Shown here: in pieces, positions 59,556 through 64,000 of the stretch
Layout: each line of letters opens with the position of its first letter
Numbering within the stretch: position 1 is the first letter of the stretch
From: Sipunculus nudus
Lineage: Eukaryota; Annelida; Sipuncula; Golfingiida; Sipunculidae
Assembly (NCBI GenBank): GCA_026874595.1
Contig: CM049306.1
Coordinates: 58,100,019 to 58,164,018, forward strand
Direction: 5' to 3'
DNA length: 64,000 nucleotides
Notes under the pieces: model-generated
The model's database searches: none
Told to the model about the DNA's origin: nothing
The model's input: the letters and a program-made list of their open reading frames with translations, nothing else
Position numbers and translations under genes: made by a program

Positions 59556-59744
59556 TCAAGTTAAGGAGACTCCACGACACTTGAAGAACAAATCTGTTTC
59601 ATTTTCGTCCATGTGCAGCTTTTGTTTCCCAAGTTCCTTTGCAGGACAACGCAGTTTCCCATTTCGAACACTAACATTTGCGCTGCAGTTCATCCTTAAA
59701 GCTTGGAGGAGTATTCCCTCCTGCAAAGTGTGCCTGCTCATTTT
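59556..59744 (-). CDS. Possible terminal coding exon, unrecognised
   Basis: A good acceptor (TTATTTTTTTCTGCGATTCAG, pyrimidine-rich) is followed by 62 open codons and a stop. The text KMSRHTLQEGILLQALRMNC continues with S..NVSVRNGKLRCPAKELG and ends FFKCRGVSLT. Its composition is protein-like, with three N-glycosylation sequons and three cysteines after the first 19 codons. There is no AATAAA close by and no partner exon was found to the right, so this is tentative. Confidence 0.3.
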   Translation of the reverse strand, partial: KMSRHTLQEGILLQALRMNCSANVSVRNGKLRCPAKELGKQKLHMDENETDLFFKCRGVSLT

Positions 59745-59759
59745 CTGAATCGCAGAAAA

Positions 59760-61883
59760 AAATAATCCGCACGTAAACAAGAAACTTTGGGCCTCGGGCA
59801 GTCATGAATTATGGAGATATCTAGCGACAATAGAGTGAGTGCACAAAAGTTGATGACTCCAGCGAAAATCCGTTTCCATTATCTGACTGCGAAACACGAG
59901 GGCATAAAAACAAGCGGAATGTATGAATCAGTTTATAAACAACTGCATCTGCACATTCACAGGTGAGCACACAGGTTCAGCCACACTTTGAGAATTTGCC
60001 CACATAAAACCTCCATTCTGTGCGACTCATCACATCAGAAAGGTTCATTTCCACTCTTGTCATGAATCCTATAATGGAACGGTTGGTTTCAGGGAAGTCA
60101 ATATAGGGATGACGGTGGTATGTATCACCCCTACTTATTTGCAAAGAGGGATGGTCAATTTAATCAACCCCCCCCCCCATTACTCAAAGAATAGTATTAA
60201 ATATAAATAAAATATAAATAAAATAAATTGCAAATTAAATATATTAATGAACAGGATTATGGTCTGTGGTTCATTTTATGAGTTAACTATGAACTATTAA
60301 ATCTATACCTGGTTTAGAATTAAATTATACTAGAAACATAATACCTTATTTTCTAAAACTTTATACTTACTTGATATATATGTGAAATGTAATCAAGTAT
60401 ATTTATTTGAAATGTGTCATATAGACGCTAAATAGGAATATACATATGTGTGTTTGTGTCTGCGAGCCATCCCGGCTGGAGGATTCTGGAGAGATATAAG
60501 GACACTGCATTGAGGGCCTGTATGAAGGACCAGCGGAAGAAGATCAAGTGGAATCCAGGCAAAGTTTGAACTGATCTCGGCTCATGTCCCGGCACGACCA
60601 GAACGGCCAAATCGTTCATGGCATTTGTTTTGTGTCCAAAATAACTTATTCGTTTTGGCTGCTATCTCTTGAATCCTGAAGTGCCTTGACACTCCTGCCC
60701 ACCTGCCACAGTAGGCACCAAGGGTGACTAAAATGATAAATATATCTGAGAGTCTTCCGTTAAATTAAAAGACGTTTCGTCGCTGCAGGCGGCAACAATC
60801 ACAGAAGCACCAGTATATAGCTCTATCTGAATGAAGCTGCCTTCTAGGAACTCAAACTCTTTGTGTGCATGGCTCTCAACTTATCTGTAGATCGAACTTA
60901 ATTCTTCTTCCATAAGGTCACTGCATTGCATTAAAGGGATTTGTCCAGTTAACACTTTATAAAGCTTCCTCATTCGCAAATCTGCTGGTAGAAATTTAAA
61001 TTTCTATCACTATTTTATAGATATTCTGATTCCCTGGTAAGAATTACGATTCCACCAATACATTCAATATTTCAGCTCCAAAGATAGTAAATTCTCATTT
61101 ATGAAATTTGCAATTTAAGATATACAGTAGAATATTAGATGCAGGTATATTTAAAACCCGTCCAAAATTTAAGCCTTTCTATGATATTTCTCAATGCATT
61201 TGTTTCCCTGTCACACTATACTCAGTTGAAGTCGTCAATTTGAATTAAAAGCTTTAAAGAAAACGTCTTAGTTTAAGCGCTTTCAAGAGAGGTAACGAGA
61301 TTTGCTGAGATTTTTTTTTCAATCACTCCGCTTTCTGTCTGTACTGAATTACATCTTGTTCACCATACTAGGGTAATGGACTCGTTTTTCAATACTAATA
61401 AGATATATAGCTGTTCACATTCAGTAATTGGATATTGCATTTTTCTGTGGAACATTGCCTCATACCACATCTTGCTTCAGTGCATTCAAACTTTTATTTA
61501 GCTCTTATTGTTTTATATTATGGTCTTTAAGACCTGGTCAAATTAAGTGACCAAAGCTTTCATTCTAACAAGCTGCATAAAACAAATAGACTAAGCCACG
61601 GATTGAAAATGGTATTGGCCAGGCTTAATAATATTATCTGAAATGTCAGGTGTTATTAGCTATATCACATTGTAGGCCTATTCAGCCCTTTAGACCCGTC
61701 ATTTAAACGGACCTATTCCAATATCTGTCGTCTATCAATTGAAAATAATCCCTTGAACCTCTTGTAAACATAGTCCAGAAAACAGCGATTCCATCGGACT
61801 CGGGCTGTTCGTTATGTTAATATCCATTTATATTTTACAAATGGGGGATCGCGAAAATAATCCAAAAGCATCCTAGAAGGACA
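59760..61883. other. Intergenic, no firm feature
   Basis: Has a C-run (60168-60178). A 40-odd-codon open stretch at about 60445-60565 (SHPGWRILERYKDTALRACM then KDQRKKIKWNPGKV, stop) reads protein-like but lacks support. Confidence 0.4.
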
Positions 61884-61949
61884 ATGGCGGAAAGTCAAAC
61901 GAATCAGTTTTGCAACAAATGCAATAAAACATTCACTGGGAGCATTCAG
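61884..61949 (+). CDS. First coding exon of an unidentified zinc-finger-like gene
   Basis: The ATG sits in an excellent context (GACAATGGCGG), 22 codons are open, and the exon closes with CAG followed by GTACGG, a plausible donor, in phase 0. The peptide starts MAESQTNQ and continues FCNKCNKTFTGSIQ. FCxxCxxTF is the first half of a C2H2-type finger, so exon 2 should supply the two histidines. A short upstream ORF (ATGGGGGATCGC..., 11 codons) precedes it at about 61842. No downstream exon was identified up to 64000; the next intron is therefore probably long. The family is not determined. Confidence 0.55.
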
Positions 61950-62592
61950 GTACGGTGATTTCTCACAACCTGTAGATGAGCAAAGTTATGCATTAGCAGA
62001 TATCACCTAGAGTTTATTCATATATACACAGAGCAAAGTAGATATCGCATACATTCTACAAATACAAGCCAAGTGAATAGCTTGTTTCAAGCGCGGACAA
62101 AGGGCAATTCTTTTTAACGAGCAGAGGTTTGTCATTCCAAGGTCGATCACTATAATTCTTCCCGCTGAACTATGATGGTCCAAAGATGAATCTTTATAAA
62201 ATCGTAAATTGTAAACTATGCATTCAAATTCTTAAAACATCTACTCGCCTCAGGACGTGCACGCTGACTACCTGTCTGTAAAGTTTATGGAGATCACACC
62301 GTTTCGCACATACCACCGGACACACATACGCAAGCAGAGAACAACAGAAAAATAAAAACGTTTTAGAACTAGAAATCTGCATTCTACGGAATGCAAGCCC
62401 CGCGTTGCGAGATTCGCATTGTGGGATACTTCCAAAACCGTGTTTGCCTTCACGTATTCTTAGTTTCATTTGTGGAAAACCGACTGTACATTTTGTGTAC
62501 ATACCGACTGAGTATTCCTGGATGAAGTTCCTTAATCCGGATCATGTGCCGGGTCCACACCAAACCACAAAAGCACACATGATAAGTGGGAA

Positions 62593-62605
62593 GGGGGGGG
62601 GGGGG
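62593..62605. repeat. Poly-G run (13 G)
   Basis: Followed by 'agtataccgtatt', similar to the G-run at 37905 which is followed by 'taccgtatt'; this suggests a common repeat source. Confidence 0.9.
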
Positions 62606-62730
62606 AGTATACCGTATTGACGGAAACAATAAGTACGAAGATCTACTGTGGGCCTCTCCCACTTATGGCATGAATACTGTTAATCCGCATGCTTTTTACG
62701 TGAAGAAGGGATCATATTGAGGTCTCAATA

Positions 62731-62912
62731 CTTTGCCCAACTCCTCCCGTGTAACATAAGCTGAATAGATGGTTTATAAAAGAAACATTATTCTTACAGT
62801 AAATTGATGTTTCTATACTCATACCCAACTCCTCTCGTGTAGCAGAATCAGAATAGATGGTCTGAAAAAAAGAACATTATTCTTACAGGAAATAATGATA
62901 TTCGTACATCCC
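62731..62912. repeat. ~90-bp imperfect tandem duplication
   Basis: Two units share 'cccaactcctc(c/t)cgtgta', 'gaatagatgg' and 'gaacattattcttacag'; unit starts are near 62733 and 62823. Confidence 0.85.
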
Positions 62913-63837
62913 CCGAAACCAGACATGATTGGCAGGTATGGTGGTGTAACCTTGTTCCCTTCGTTATTCACGGTTTGCCCCTTAAATGACCGCTTGTTAA
63001 AGATAATCAATCACAGTATGTGCAGTAGTAAATCACCCCCAGCTGTTAATAATCTCTGCCGATCGAACTTGTGAATCAGAACTTAGATCGATAGCAGCAG
63101 GTATTCCAGTTTTCTCTCTTTGCTTGGCTCTAACTGTATTTATGTACACGATAATATCATGGCAAAGGTTCCATGTAACAAATAGAAACGGTTAATGACA
63201 CCAACACTACATTGGGTATTCTCTTGACGTCACGCAGTTCGGTGGATGTACGATATTCGTCAGTCATTTGTTTTCTGACGCCATCATAACAGGGACGTAC
63301 CCAGAGGGGTGCCGCAGGGGCCACGCCACTCCCACAGACTTTGCATGCAGCATTGTTGATTAATTTTTTTTTATACTTTCTAATTTGAGGAATAAATATT
63401 TGTCAAATTATGTTATGTATAAAATGATAATGCTTATATCAGGTATTATCATTATTTTATTCTTACATTATCAATGGTTGTGGATGGAAATAGATTGATC
63501 CCCGGAACGTTACTTCTGAATTGATCATTCGGTAATCAGATAACTTGAAAATCCCTATTGAATCATGTATTCCACACAAATGGATATTAAGTTAAATCGT
63601 ATGTAATGTTTGACACTTTGGTCAGTTCATTGTACATTTTCATTCATGCTTAAAAAATATTTTTTTTTAAATTAAAAAGTACAATATATTCTAGATTAAT
63701 CCTTGCCAGAATGAAAAGAAAGATATGAATTTTATTATAGGAATGTTATTATATTTACAACTGTGTACCATTTTCCAACATGTAGGCAAACATAAAGGAA
63801 TCCCTTTTCACTGGTTACGCCATGGTCAATGAGTTGT

Positions 63838-64000
63838 TGTCTGACATCCATAATGAGCTGACCACTGGCGCCCATCATTAGGTTGGTCGCTGACGCCGAT
63901 CAATAAGTATATTTCTGACACGTGTTTATCAGTCCATCACCCATCTGATCTTTGACGCCAGACATCCAACTGATTTCTGACGCACGTTCCTCAATCTGTT
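63838..64000. repeat. Start of a degenerate short tandem repeat at the window edge
   Basis: Recurring '(c/t)tgacgcc..atcaa' and 'tctga(c/t)' at about 30-35 bp spacing up to the end of the window. Period and extent are uncertain. Confidence 0.4.

Noticed and set aside
60445..60565. Open stretch SHPGWRILERYKDTALRACM...
   Set aside because: Protein-like text but no start, acceptor or homologue recognised; may be a transposon relic.

Overview
This is 64 kb of animal nuclear DNA: AT-rich, with split genes, GT-AG introns, tRNA-derived SINEs, miniature DNA transposons, microsatellites and very little protein-coding sequence. The repeat types (GACGGACAGACAG runs, modular foldback repeats, long G-runs) fit a bivalve or another mollusc best; that is inference, not proof. 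No bacterial, organellar or viral gene set is present.

Left part (1-13396, minus strand): five consecutive coding exons of a nicolin-1 (NICN1) homologue, a subunit associated with the tubulin polyglutamylase complex. Exon phases join perfectly (47 codons / 26+1 / 34 / 38 / 10+), and the last part of the gene runs off the left edge. Just upstream of exon 4 there is a tandem array of three extra, frame-preserving copies of the 5' half of that exon, each with its own splice acceptor. The introns are filled with dispersed repeats.

Middle (13.4-53 kb): essentially a repeat landscape. It holds a degenerate ~50 bp minisatellite, two related foldback elements (18.5-19.1 and 20.2-21.4 kb), a perfectly homogenised 38-bp x 19 array (22832-23553), a ~1.8 kb element ending in CAGCTGAG motifs (27.6-29.4 kb) that is homologous to material in the NICN1 intron, a duplicated ~520 bp segment in which one copy carries a pogo-like MITE and the other preserves the empty site (32.9-35.7 kb), and a 1.73 kb foldback transposon with palindromic subrepeats and a 9-bp target-site duplication (35777-37508). 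Two SINE families, another dispersed repeat and a possible solo LTR follow.

Right part (53-64 kb): a 201-codon uninterrupted ORF on the minus strand (53179-53784) with a poly(A) signal and an ETS site upstream, which I do not recognise; a possible terminal exon on the minus strand (59556-59744); and a convincing first coding exon on the plus strand (61884-61949) starting a protein with a CxxC zinc-finger-like motif, whose remaining exons I could not find.

The known gene content is therefore small. The points most worth checking are the NICN1 exon-4 array, the foldback elements sharing an AGGTGGCGCCACCT core, the 9-bp-TSD foldback element, and the orphan 201-aa ORF.
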